Below are positions 52,219 through 60,411 of a DNA stretch of 60,411 nucleotides, piece by piece. This stretch comes from CAYVAP01 sp964343195 (lineage in GTDB: Bacteria; Bacteroidota; Bacteroidia; J057), in the NCBI GenBank assembly GCA_964343195.1, contig CAYFIR010000020.1, forward strand, positions 1 to 60,411, given 5' to 3'. The notes beneath the pieces were generated by a model. The model saw only the letters and a list, made by a program, of their open reading frames with translations. It made no database searches and was not told the DNA's origin. A program made the translations under genes and the position numbers. Position 1 is the stretch's first letter. Each line of letters starts with the position of its first letter.

Positions 52219-54729
52219 ATGAGAGAATTTTACCCAAAATACGCCCTGTTGATTGGGCTGAACCTATTGGCCTTTTCTCTGTTTGGCCAAAGCAACCTAT
52301 ATCTGCACTTTGATGGGCAGGATGACTACACCGCTTTCCCTGGTGCTTCCCAGTATCTCTATGGCTCCAACACCATCACCATGGCGGGCTGGTTTTATAC
52401 CGACGCTCTGGTTTATGGACAGGGAATGATGAGCATCAGAGGTGGCGGAAGTGGCGACGGGCAAATGTACGTCCTACAGCTTTCCAACGGCACCCTGGAG
52501 TGTCGCCTCATCACCAATACGGGCCTGCATGAAGTCGTAGGTCCTGCCGGCAGCATCGTGGCGGGACAATGGCAGCACATCGCATGGGTTTTTGATATCA
52601 ACGCTGTGCGGCTCTACATCGATGGTAACCTGATCGGTAGCAGTTTTGCCTCGGGGTCTTTTCGTTCCAATGACCGTCCTTTTTCGATTGGGAAATCACT
52701 ATTGGCGGGCTATAACTTCATTTATGGCGGACGTGCCGATGAAGTTTCCCTTTGGAACAAGGCGCTAACCCAGGCAGAGATACAGGATATGATGGCCAAT
52801 GAACTTGCCGGAACGGAGACCGATTTGGTGGTGTACTACAAATTTGATCAGGGAGCACCCGAAGGCGACAACCGATCCATTACCCAGCTTAATGCCTACG
52901 GGGGACTGACCGATCGCAACTCCAATCTGTACAACTTCGCCCTCAACGGCAGTAACTCCAATTTTGCGGGAACCCTGGAACCCGGCTTTCAGACCATCAG
53001 CATTCCGCCCGTGTCCAACAAGCTGACCACTGATGGTCCCTTTGACCTGGGAGCAACAGCCAGTTCAGGGCTGCCAGTATTGCTGGAGGTGCTCAGTGGG
53101 CCAGCTTCTGTCAATGGGGACTCTGTCGTGCTGGATGGAATTTCTGGCGAAGTCATCATTCGGGCCAGTCAGGCCGGAGATGGATCTTTCGATCCGGCAG
53201 AAGATGCTTATGTTTCTTTTGAAGTGCTGAACCCAGCTGAGGTTTTACCAGAAGTAGAGGTGCTACATCCACTGGCGGGTGCGGTATATGCGCCCAAACT
53301 TACTCCTCTCCAGATTGGGGTTTCAGCCACCATCGACCATCCCGAACTGTTTGACATCGACGAACTGACCGCGACGATCGAAGGAGAAACCGTTTCGTTG
53401 AAAGACCACGGGAATGGCTTCTTTACGGCCTGGTGGTCCCCTCCAAGACACGGAGTGTATACGGTGGAGGTGTCCGCAGCCAATAATTTTGGGTTTCAGG
53501 CCGATACCAGCTACGACATCGCCCTCCTTCCTACGACGACCAACAAGTCCGTCCGGGCGATCGACTCTGCCTGGGTGTACATCGAGGTGTCGAGCGTGAC
53601 AGTCGAGGCTGAATTGCCCAGCCACATAGGGGCATTTACCGAGATCATGGGCCACCTGACCATCGAGTGTCCCAATGGGGACTGTGATCCCTGGGACCGG
53701 GTTTCCTCCATAGAGGTTCAGGGAAAAGACGGCCAATGGTTCCAGATCATCCGCTACCTGACGCCTTATGGCGTGGCCTGTGAGAGCGACATTGACCTGA
53801 CGGATTTCAAATCGCTGCTGATCGGCAAGACGAAATTCCGCGTGAACCTCACCACCTATGCCAATGGCTTCCTCTATTCGCTGGATCTGGATTACACGGG
53901 GGGACAGGATTCTTTGCCCTATTCACACGTCGAAAAGTTGTGGTACGAGAGCTACCCGTTTGGCGACATGGCCAATCTGCAGCCAACGGATACCCTGTCG
54001 ATGGAATTTCCTCCCAATACCTCCGCCGCCAAGCTCAAACTGGTCTCTACAGGACATGGCTGGGGCGAAAACAACACCGACAATGCCGCAGAATTTCTCC
54101 GAAACACCCATCACATCTGGGTCAATGGCACACAAACCTTCACCCAGGACAACTGGTACGACTGTGACCCCAACCCCGATGGCTGTCAACCGCAAAGTGG
54201 TACCTGGTACTTCAATCGTGCGGGATGGTGCCCCGGAAGCATTGCCCAGTTTTTTGACTATGACATGACCCCCTATGTCGGTCAGCCGGTAGATATGAGC
54301 TATGTCTTTGACGAAGGATACGTCGATCGCTGCCACCGAAACAACCCCAACTGCGAGAGCGGCGTCACCTGCCCCAATTGCAATGACTCCTTCAATCCGC
54401 ACCTGATCGTGTCGTCCTATATGGTCTCGTTTGGCGATACGCTACTGGAGGAATTGACCAATACCTCCCTTGCCGATCCCATCGCCGGGCAGGTCAGTGT
54501 TTACCCGAACCCTTCGAATGGGCAATTTTATGTGGAGGTACCCCAAAGCGTGCAAATGACTTCCATTCAGGTTGCGAATTATGATGGGCGGATACTTCAG
54601 ACCCAGCCGGTCGGAGCTTACCACTATACCGCCCGAGTTGACCTGGGGCAGCAGCCTGCCGGTGTGTACTTTGTGACCATCAATTCCCACAACCATGAGC
54701 CCATCACTAAACGGGTGATCGTGGAGTAG
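52219..54729 (+). CDS. Secreted LamG and PNGase F-like protein with T9SS sorting domain
   Basis: An 836-residue extracellular protein. Signal peptide about 1-23; LamG/concanavalin-like jelly roll about 25-210 (TITMAGWFYTDAL, QWQHIAWVFDINAVRLYIDG); an Ig-like linker region; a peptide-N-glycosidase F-like catalytic region about 445-740; and a T9SS tail (VYPNPSNGQFYVEV, AGVYFVTINSH). The PNGase F likeness is strong: CPNGDCDPWDR (484-494; Asp493 aligns with catalytic Asp60), LTPYG, DLTDFKSLLIG, GWGENNTDNAAEFLRNTHHI (Glu625 aligns with Glu206) and RAGWCPGS. The position of Glu118 is Thr545 by eye. PNGase F releases N-linked glycans from proteins; activity here needs testing given that missing acid. 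A transcription hairpin follows the stop. Confidence 0.85.
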   Translation: MREFYPKYALLIGLNLLAFSLFGQSNLYLHFDGQDDYTAFPGASQYLYGSNTITMAGWFYTDALVYGQGMMSIRGGGSGDGQMYVLQLSNGTLECRLITNTGLHEVVGPAGSIVAGQWQHIAWVFDINAVRLYIDGNLIGSSFASGSFRSNDRPFSIGKSLLAGYNFIYGGRADEVSLWNKALTQAEIQDMMANELAGTETDLVVYYKFDQGAPEGDNRSITQLNAYGGLTDRNSNLYNFALNGSNSNFAGTLEPGFQTISIPPVSNKLTTDGPFDLGATASSGLPVLLEVLSGPASVNGDSVVLDGISGEVIIRASQAGDGSFDPAEDAYVSFEVLNPAEVLPEVEVLHPLAGAVYAPKLTPLQIGVSATIDHPELFDIDELTATIEGETVSLKDHGNGFFTAWWSPPRHGVYTVEVSAANNFGFQADTSYDIALLPTTTNKSVRAIDSAWVYIEVSSVTVEAELPSHIGAFTEIMGHLTIECPNGDCDPWDRVSSIEVQGKDGQWFQIIRYLTPYGVACESDIDLTDFKSLLIGKTKFRVNLTTYANGFLYSLDLDYTGGQDSLPYSHVEKLWYESYPFGDMANLQPTDTLSMEFPPNTSAAKLKLVSTGHGWGENNTDNAAEFLRNTHHIWVNGTQTFTQDNWYDCDPNPDGCQPQSGTWYFNRAGWCPGSIAQFFDYDMTPYVGQPVDMSYVFDEGYVDRCHRNNPNCESGVTCPNCNDSFNPHLIVSSYMVSFGDTLLEELTNTSLADPIAGQVSVYPNPSNGQFYVEVPQSVQMTSIQVANYDGRILQTQPVGAYHYTARVDLGQQPAGVYFVTINSHNHEPITKRVIVE

Positions 54730-54733
54730 GGGA

Positions 54734-54764
54734 ACTTGCTGCGGACTCAAGCCGCGCAGCAAGT
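54734..54764 (+). terminator. Hairpin after the LamG-PNGase F-like gene
   Basis: ACTTGCTGCG (54734-54743) pairs with CGCAGCAAGT (54755-54764), five bases after the stop codon. No T tract follows, so it may be a processing or stabilising stem rather than an intrinsic terminator. Confidence 0.5.
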
Positions 54765-54775
54765 GAAAAGATGAC

Positions 54776-54818
54776 CCTCCCCCTAGCCGTGCGGTTTAAA
54801 CCCACGGATAGGGGGAGG
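54776..54818. repeat. 16-bp stem element, copy 1
   Basis: CCTCCCCCTAGCCGTG (54776-54791) pairs with CACGGATAGGGGGAGG (54803-54818) with one mismatch. Both arms recur at 54994-55009 and 55021-55036 in the same order. Confidence 0.8.
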
Positions 54819-54889
54819 TTGGCTGGACTTTCAACCTCGGGGTTCAGGCTCATGTTGGTTAATGCTGGGCACAGATCAGCTATTAACGG

Positions 54890-54985
54890 GCGTCAGAGAC
54901 GCTATGACTGTACGTTTCGCTTCAGAGAAGCTCACGAGCGAAACCGCTATAGCGGTTCTGAGCAGTTTACCGTCCCTAAGGACGG
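54890..54985. repeat. Short hairpin series between the two stem elements
   Basis: GCGTC-aga-GACGC (54890-54902), GCTTC-aga-GAAGC (54919-54931), palindrome ACCGCTATAGCGGT (54943-54956), CCGTCC-ctaa-GGACGG (54970-54985). The 18 bases CGTCAGAGACGCTATGAC occur at 54891-54908, and their reverse complement occurs at 26707-26724, so this is a dispersed family. The 436-base spacer has no gene. Confidence 0.7.
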
Positions 54986-54993
54986 GCTGGAAC

Positions 54994-55036
54994 CCTCCCC
55001 CTAGCCGTGCGGTTTTAACCCACGGATAGGGGGAGG
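54994..55036. repeat. 16-bp stem element, copy 2
   Basis: Same arms as copy 1 (54994-55009 and 55021-55036), again with one G-A mismatch at the same place; the loop differs by one base. Copies 1 and 2 are direct repeats about 218 bases apart. Confidence 0.8.
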
Positions 55037-55168
55037 GGGAAAAACTTTGCCCCTATTCCGATTAAAAAGGAAGCCTGACTCAGGGGCTGGTCCTATATTT
55101 TCGTAGTTGAGTGATTCCTTCTGCTAGTTGAGATGGCAGAATCTTTACTACTACCAATTGATTTCATG

Positions 55169-57907
55169 ATGCGCACGATTCTATTAAGCCTGTTGTTTCT
55201 GTTGGCCCTGTCCTACACATTCGCCCAAAGTCCGATCGTCAAAATAGACTTTGACCAGTCGGGGCGGCAACCTCAGGAAGTCAACCAGGTAGGCTATACC
55301 CCCTGGGTGGTAGCAGGTGCCACGACCGCCTCCATGACAGAATCAGGGGTTACCTTCACCGTATCCAAAGCCGGAGATTATGGGGATAACCTGGGAACCA
55401 ACTGGTACAAAGCCGGGATACAGGCATCTGCTGAGGGCAAATTGGTCAACGATGGGGTGACTGTCAAAGACGGCAACGCCAATGAAGGCGGCCAGATAGA
55501 ATTTCGCATCAGCGGTTTGACGACGGGAAGGCACTACCTGCTTGCGTATCTGAATGCCGTGGACAGCGATACCTACACTTTCAGCCCGATTGACGTCTAT
55601 GTGGACAGCGTGCTGGTAGAATCAGGGGTGGTACCCACCGTTCGGGCTGCCAATTCCTCCGAGGCGCAATCGGTGTACCTGACCCTGGACGCTACTGCTG
55701 GCAACGACGTGGTCATTCTGTTTGCAGCAGATACCACCGGGGCAGAAGACTTCAAAAATGTCATGTTCAACGGCTTTGAGCTCAACACGCCCAATCCTGA
55801 GTTTCAGGCCGAACTGCCTTTCCCGGCTCACAACGACGAGCACGTGGAGCTTGATGCAGGAGGCATCGCCCTGTCCTGGACCCCATCCGATAGTGCGCTT
55901 TCACAGAACATTTATTTCGGGACGAATGCAGATTCAGTAGCCGCCGCAGATACCAGCTCTGCCGAGTTCATGGGCAACCAGACCCTCGCCAACAGCAGTT
56001 ATCAGGTCGCTGACCTCTACACGGGCGACACCTACTACTGGCGCGTGGACCAGGTATTTGCCAATGGCATTACCCGTGGAAATATCTGGCGTTTTCGTCC
56101 GGCACAGTTGGCGTTTCCGGAGGCCGAGGGCTACGGGCGCTATGCGCGAGGAGGCCGTGGAGGACAGGTCGTTGTCGTGACCAACCTCAACGACAGCGGC
56201 CCCGGCAGCTTGCGAGAAGCCGTAACCAACGACATCGGGCCACGCACCATCGTATTTGCTGTGTCGGGCATCATCGAGTTGCGGTCGCGGTTGACGTTGA
56301 CCCAACCGTATGTTACGGTGGCGGGACAGACGGCCCCTGGCAAAGGCATCACCATCACCTCTGCGCCATTTGGCGTGACCGGCGATGACTGCGTGGTTCA
56401 GAATATCCGCGTAAGACTGGGAGGGGGGCGAACCTACGATGGCATGGGGCTGACCGGAGCCGATTACAGCATCATCGACCATTGCTCGATTAGCTGGACC
56501 ATCGACGAGGCGTTCAGTTCGCGCGGTGCCCAAAACATCACCTTGCAGCGTACCTTGATCTCCGAAGCTCTCAATGCCGCCGGACACCAAAACTATCCTC
56601 CTGGCACCGAGCACGGCTATGCCGCCTCCGTTGGAGGCGATATCGCCAGCCTGCACCACAACCTGCTGGCGCACAACTATGGCCGGAACTGGAGCCTGGC
56701 CGGTGGGCTGGATGGCAACGGGTATTACGCCGGAAGACTCGACATCACCAACAATGTCGTGTATAACTGGGGCGCTCGGTCCACCGACGGTGGGGCCCAT
56801 CAGGTCAATTTTGTCAACAATTACTACAAACCCGGCGCGGGAACGACCAAGTTTGCAGCCCTGACAGCCGACAACGAAAATGCGGGCCTTGGCACCCAGC
56901 AGTACTACTTCGCAGGCAATGTCATGCCGGGTCGTTTTGATGAAAGCAATCAGGAAGACGGCAGAAGAACGACCGGCTCTGTTTCTTTTGAGAACTTCGT
57001 CGATTCGGCCTTTTTCCCCTCATACGTTACGACCCAAAGGGCTGGACATGCCTATAAGGTCGTGCTCTCAGACGTGGGATGTAGTCAGCCCGTGCTCGAC
57101 GACCACGACCAGCGCATGATCCAGGAAACCCTGGACAGCACCTACTCGGTGATCGGCAGCGTGACTGGCAAGAAAGGATTCCCTGACGACGAGGCGGATT
57201 CAGGTGGCTATGAGGATTATCCTGCCGAGACCAGACCTGCCGATTGGGATTCTGACGGCGACGGGCTGCCAGATTGGTACGAGTCGATCATAGGGACCAA
57301 TCTGAACTCCGGTGCGGGGGACTTCTCCGACGCCAACGCAGACGTTGACCTGGACGGATATACCAACCTGGATGATTACCTGCAATGGATGGATAAGCCT
57401 CATTTTGGCACCGCTACGGGCGATCCGCTGACCATCAACCTGCAGAAGCTGTCGAGGGGGTTTGTTGATGCGCCTTCCTACAGCGTCTCCAATGTCGTCA
57501 ATGGCACCCACACCCTTAGCGGGAGCTTGGTCACCTTTACCCCAACTGCCGAGGGCCTGGGTTCATTTGACTTCACCGTCACCGACGCAGAAGGCGACAG
57601 CATGACCCGCACCGTGAACACCCTGTGGGGGTACCGAATTACGGATATAGAAGCAATCAAGCGGGCTGCTCAGGTGCAGGTGTGGCCCATCCCAAGCGAG
57701 GGGGAGTTTTCCGTTTTGCTGGAAAAGGAAGTCCCAAGGGCCACCTTCAAGGTGTTTCACATCACCGGTCAGGAAGTTCTGTCTGGGACCATTCAGGGCG
57801 GCAGGGTTCAAACCCTGAATTTGAGCAGCAGTGGGGTGTACATCCTGCAGGTCACGAATGCCGATTCCGGGCAGCTGATTCATAGCCGGAAGATTAGTGT
57901 CCGGTAA
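55169..57907 (+). CDS. Secreted pectate lyase-like protein (PL1 type) with T9SS domain
   Basis: A 912-residue enzyme from the second of two adjacent ATG codons (55169); an upstream ATG at 55133 would add 12 residues before the signal peptide MRTILLSLLFLLALSYTFAQ. A malectin/CBM-like module follows (about 22-200), a fibronectin-like linker, then a right-handed parallel beta helix (about 325-660) with FPEAEGYGRYARGGRGGQVV, TNLNDSGPGSLREAV, VAGQTAPGKGITI and DHCSISWTIDEAF, the pattern of pectate lyases. A calcium-type DSDGDGLPDWYE loop (about 700) and a T9SS tail (QVWPIPSEGEFSVLL) come later. It would cleave pectin-like galacturonan outside the cell. Stop codon is seven bases from the convergent porin gene. 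Confidence 0.85.
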   Translation: MRTILLSLLFLLALSYTFAQSPIVKIDFDQSGRQPQEVNQVGYTPWVVAGATTASMTESGVTFTVSKAGDYGDNLGTNWYKAGIQASAEGKLVNDGVTVKDGNANEGGQIEFRISGLTTGRHYLLAYLNAVDSDTYTFSPIDVYVDSVLVESGVVPTVRAANSSEAQSVYLTLDATAGNDVVILFAADTTGAEDFKNVMFNGFELNTPNPEFQAELPFPAHNDEHVELDAGGIALSWTPSDSALSQNIYFGTNADSVAAADTSSAEFMGNQTLANSSYQVADLYTGDTYYWRVDQVFANGITRGNIWRFRPAQLAFPEAEGYGRYARGGRGGQVVVVTNLNDSGPGSLREAVTNDIGPRTIVFAVSGIIELRSRLTLTQPYVTVAGQTAPGKGITITSAPFGVTGDDCVVQNIRVRLGGGRTYDGMGLTGADYSIIDHCSISWTIDEAFSSRGAQNITLQRTLISEALNAAGHQNYPPGTEHGYAASVGGDIASLHHNLLAHNYGRNWSLAGGLDGNGYYAGRLDITNNVVYNWGARSTDGGAHQVNFVNNYYKPGAGTTKFAALTADNENAGLGTQQYYFAGNVMPGRFDESNQEDGRRTTGSVSFENFVDSAFFPSYVTTQRAGHAYKVVLSDVGCSQPVLDDHDQRMIQETLDSTYSVIGSVTGKKGFPDDEADSGGYEDYPAETRPADWDSDGDGLPDWYESIIGTNLNSGAGDFSDANADVDLDGYTNLDDYLQWMDKPHFGTATGDPLTINLQKLSRGFVDAPSYSVSNVVNGTHTLSGSLVTFTPTAEGLGSFDFTVTDAEGDSMTRTVNTLWGYRITDIEAIKRAAQVQVWPIPSEGEFSVLLEKEVPRATFKVFHITGQEVLSGTIQGGRVQTLNLSSSGVYILQVTNADSGQLIHSRKISVR

Positions 57908-57914
57908 GACATCC

Positions 57915-60077
57915 TCAATTAAAAAACCGCCACCTAAGCCCAAAGGTCAATGCCCGTTCCATCATGGGGTAAAACGGCGTGGTGTAATAGCCACCATAGG
58001 GCAACAATTCGTTGAGGTGCTGGTAACGGAGGTAAACATACACACCCATCAGGCGCACGGCGGCAAAGGCATCCACCCGGGCATAGGGGATCATGTAGTA
58101 GTTGGTGGGGAAATACTCTCCCGACCAGGGATCGACGGTCTGACCCAGGTAATTGCTGTGGTAAAATACCTCAAGCCCAAGCCTGGCCTGCTCGGCCCAA
58201 CTGACATCCCGGCTATCGAAATAAAGCGCTGTACGACCACTTACCAGCGGAATGCTCCGTGCGGCCCACTGCCGCGAAAGGTCGTCGCTGTTGACGCTGC
58301 CTCGGGCCAGATTGGTGTGAGTCTCGACGAAAAAGTGCCGCCAGAGACGCAGGCGGGCATCTACCGCCGCTCCGATCCACTGGGCGGGTTCTCCCGCTGG
58401 GGCCTGCTGGGCACGCATGAGAGAGTCATAGTAGATCTGCCGATCAAAGCGCTGGTAGAATCCCCTGACCTTCAGGTACATGGGCAGCAGGGTGTCACCG
58501 TCGCGGAGAGGGGAAGTTTCCCGCAGGCCGATGCCTCCATTGGCGTAAAAGCGAAGTTGATTCTCCAGGTTGGGATTGGGGGTGTATACATTTCCTGAGT
58601 CTCCAAAGACATAGGCCTGAAACAGGGTAGGATTGAGGTCATCCAGGTCCAGTTGGGCGAATAGCTGCAACGGCGAAGTCGCCGTATCCGCGGTCCCTCG
58701 ACGCACCAGTGGGTACATCACTGCGCTGGCACCGACCTGCCGCTGGGCCGAGAATCGTGTCGAAACCCGTTGCTTGATATGGCCATTGACCGTCAGCCAG
58801 GGCGAACGCAGCTCCCCCGAAACATATTGGTCGGTGATATTCTGGTTGGTGATAAGCAGGGAGTCGTTGCTCAGGTTGATCAACTGGTAGCTGATTCCCC
58901 CATCGGCATGCACACGAAATCCATCGCGTGGAGTCCAGGTATAACTGCCTTCGGCGGCCACTTTGCCCTGCCAGGCCGTCCAGTCCGTTTCGATGCGGCT
59001 GGCCCCTTCTTCCAGGGTAGGGAGAACCGGAATCAACTGGCTGCTCACGGAGGGACTTGCATCGTAAAACCTGCGGTAGTTCTGCTCTCCATAAGCCAGG
59101 GCGCGCAAGGTAAGGCGGTGTCGTCCACTGCTATCAGGGTGGCCGATTAGGTGATAATACTGATCTACGACTACCCCACGTACATTGCGGCTCAGGCTGG
59201 CCTCAGATAACACAGGAGAACTGAACCCCTTGAAAAAAGACTGATTGTATGAGGTCAGATTGTCCCGATGGACGCCATCCACCAGGCTAAATTCACTTCC
59301 GGACCTTGGCACTCCTCCATGGATTTGGTTATTGAGGCCATTGAGCGTGACGTTTCCAAAAAGGTAGTATCGCCGGTTTTTGCTGCGAAAATTGCTGCTA
59401 ACCCAAAAGGTAGTTTGCTCTGAGACAAAGGATCGATAGGCTCCTTCGGACAGGTTGCGGTGAACCTTGAGGCTGATGTTCCAGAAGGGGGTGATGTTCT
59501 GGGAAGCGGTGACATCGGTAAGCAGCAGTTTGTCTGGCCCCTGTGTGTAAAAAATATCCACATAAGGAGTCCGTGTGTCATAGTATTTGACCGAAGTGAG
59601 GGGATCTCCTATCTGACGGTCATACCGGCCCATGACTGCATCATACCATAAGTTTCGCTGGTAAAACCGCTCGGCAGCGCCGTCATACCACACCTGATAG
59701 GGCTTGGCGATCTGCCCCAGGCTTTGGACAAAACCATTCACCCGCTGTAGCCGATCCCAGGTATAGCTGCTTGCCAGGGTAGGGGTGGCCATGGGCCTGA
59801 AGTCCCGATGGCTAAAAAGCAGGTCAGGCTCTACCCATCTGGTTTCTGGCTTGATCTCTGGTGCCTTGTTGTAAAACGAATCAGAACCGGCAGAATCTGG
59901 CCCAAATCCGCCAGGGGCCTGCCCGAAATTCCCACTACCCTGCCCAAATGGGCTGGAAGAGTAATTGGAACCCGATGAAGTCGTGGATCGGGGTAGCTGC
60001 CCCCAAACCAAAAGGGGGATCAGTAACCCTAACAAAAGGCTTCCCTTCACCCAACTATTTGATCGCCGTGAGTACAT
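57915..60077 (-). CDS. Putative porin (beta-barrel outer membrane protein)
   Basis: A 720-residue outer membrane protein of the Bacteroidota putative-porin family. Signal peptide near 1-27 (SLLLGLLIPLLVWGQ), then a Gly/Ser/Phe/Gln-rich disordered stretch (about 33-70, SSSPFGQGSGNFGQAPGGFG), followed by a long barrel with many Tyr/Arg/Trp strands and the end LTFGLRWRFFN. No plug or TonB box is visible, so passive transport is likely; substrate unknown. It converges on the pectate lyase gene. Upstream lies a MITE-like element. Confidence 0.8.
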   Translation of the reverse strand: MYSRRSNSWVKGSLLLGLLIPLLVWGQLPRSTTSSGSNYSSSPFGQGSGNFGQAPGGFGPDSAGSDSFYNKAPEIKPETRWVEPDLLFSHRDFRPMATPTLASSYTWDRLQRVNGFVQSLGQIAKPYQVWYDGAAERFYQRNLWYDAVMGRYDRQIGDPLTSVKYYDTRTPYVDIFYTQGPDKLLLTDVTASQNITPFWNISLKVHRNLSEGAYRSFVSEQTTFWVSSNFRSKNRRYYLFGNVTLNGLNNQIHGGVPRSGSEFSLVDGVHRDNLTSYNQSFFKGFSSPVLSEASLSRNVRGVVVDQYYHLIGHPDSSGRHRLTLRALAYGEQNYRRFYDASPSVSSQLIPVLPTLEEGASRIETDWTAWQGKVAAEGSYTWTPRDGFRVHADGGISYQLINLSNDSLLITNQNITDQYVSGELRSPWLTVNGHIKQRVSTRFSAQRQVGASAVMYPLVRRGTADTATSPLQLFAQLDLDDLNPTLFQAYVFGDSGNVYTPNPNLENQLRFYANGGIGLRETSPLRDGDTLLPMYLKVRGFYQRFDRQIYYDSLMRAQQAPAGEPAQWIGAAVDARLRLWRHFFVETHTNLARGSVNSDDLSRQWAARSIPLVSGRTALYFDSRDVSWAEQARLGLEVFYHSNYLGQTVDPWSGEYFPTNYYMIPYARVDAFAAVRLMGVYVYLRYQHLNELLPYGGYYTTPFYPMMERALTFGLRWRFFN

Positions 60078-60150
60078 AAATTGCCTGCAAAGTTGGCCAA
60101 ATAAGCCAACTCATCAAAGTGCCCCCTATTGGTAAAATGGTTGGGTGGGC

Positions 60151-60361
60151 CTGGTGCTCTGTCAAATCCCCAATGATGGGTGATCGCTGAGTTCCTTCAC
60201 TCCGTTCAGGACAGGCTTTTTCCGCATCTACCGATGAATCGGCATCTATGATCTGCGTTGAAAAATCGCTCGCCTAGTTCACTAGGCTCGAATTTTCCGC
60301 CTTGATCTGCGAAAAAATCTGCGACCGCTTACCCATCATTTTTAACTTGACAAAGCACTAG
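60151..60361. mobile_element. MITE-like element with terminal inverted repeats
   Basis: Left end GTGCTCTGTCAA (about 60154-60165) and AATGATGGGT (60172-60181) are matched, inverted, at the right end by ACCCATCATT (60331-60340) and TTGACAAAGCAC (60347-60358). The 211-base unit has no coding frame. Inside it, GCCTAGT-tc-ACTAGGC (60272-60287) forms a hairpin. No target duplication is obvious. It fills most of the 334 bases left after the porin gene; the final 50 bases show nothing. Confidence 0.65.
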
Positions 60362-60411
60362 TCATTTGTTTCGCGGTCCAAAGTTCCAATGTTATTGACC
60401 ATGCCGTTTTC

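Noticed and set aside
55934..56800. 288-residue open frame opposite the pectate lyase
   Set aside because: Antisense to the beta-helix region; no family features.

Overview
The window reads as chromosomal DNA of a Bacteroidota bacterium, most likely a marine or environmental member of the Saprospiria/Lewinella-type lineages (class is inference). The case rests on a SusC/SusD pair, DUF4249 beside a TonB receptor, several large secreted proteins ending in type IX secretion (T9SS) sorting domains, a DUF2027-Smr protein, LytTR and propeller-type regulators, near absence of Shine-Dalgarno sites, and promoter words of the Bacteroidota type (TTTG, about 19 bases, TAnnTTTG). There is no phage, plasmid, rRNA, tRNA or CRISPR in view.

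Layout. 0.2-12.3 kb: a MarR regulator divergent from a TonB receptor, sucC (TCA cycle), a small unknown gene, a FadL-like outer membrane protein, a low-complexity lipoprotein, folA, a Crp/Fnr regulator, a di-haem cytochrome c peroxidase and a DUF4249 lipoprotein. 12.5-18.7 kb: a TonB receptor that pairs with DUF4249, an outer membrane protein, then a leftward group of an outer membrane protein, an AraC regulator and an aldo/keto reductase. 18.8-26.5 kb: FkbM methyltransferase, a membrane-anchored HsdR-N/PD-(D/E)xK protein, dapB, an orphan LytTR response regulator, a small membrane protein and ppc. 26.5-27.7 kb: a repeat-flanked island with one small AT-rich membrane gene.

27.7-42.2 kb is a polysaccharide utilisation locus (PUL): esterase, GH30, GH5 with two carbohydrate-binding modules and a T9SS tail, a PKD glycan-binding lipoprotein, SusD, SusC, and a two-component-type propeller sensor fused to a LuxR-type DNA-binding domain. 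The gene set suits a beta-glucan: the surface enzymes and PKD protein bind and cut the glycan, SusCD imports the oligosaccharides, GH30 trims side branches, and the sensor probably switches on the SusC promoter. It is followed by an unusual single-chain TreY-MalQ fusion for cytoplasmic alpha-glucans.

47-60 kb: a secreted PQQ-type sugar dehydrogenase, an isolated nuoJ, DUF2027-Smr, a degenerate cytidylyltransferase, a LamG-PNGase F-like secreted protein, a pectate lyase and a putative porin.

The spacers are the most unusual part. They carry several families of dispersed hairpin elements: hairpins whose stems change with compensation while a 3-base loop stays the same, a cluster at 46.8 kb whose first and last hairpins are mirror copies, a two-copy 16-bp stem repeat at 54.8-55.0 kb, and a MITE-like element with terminal inverted repeats at 60.15-60.36 kb.
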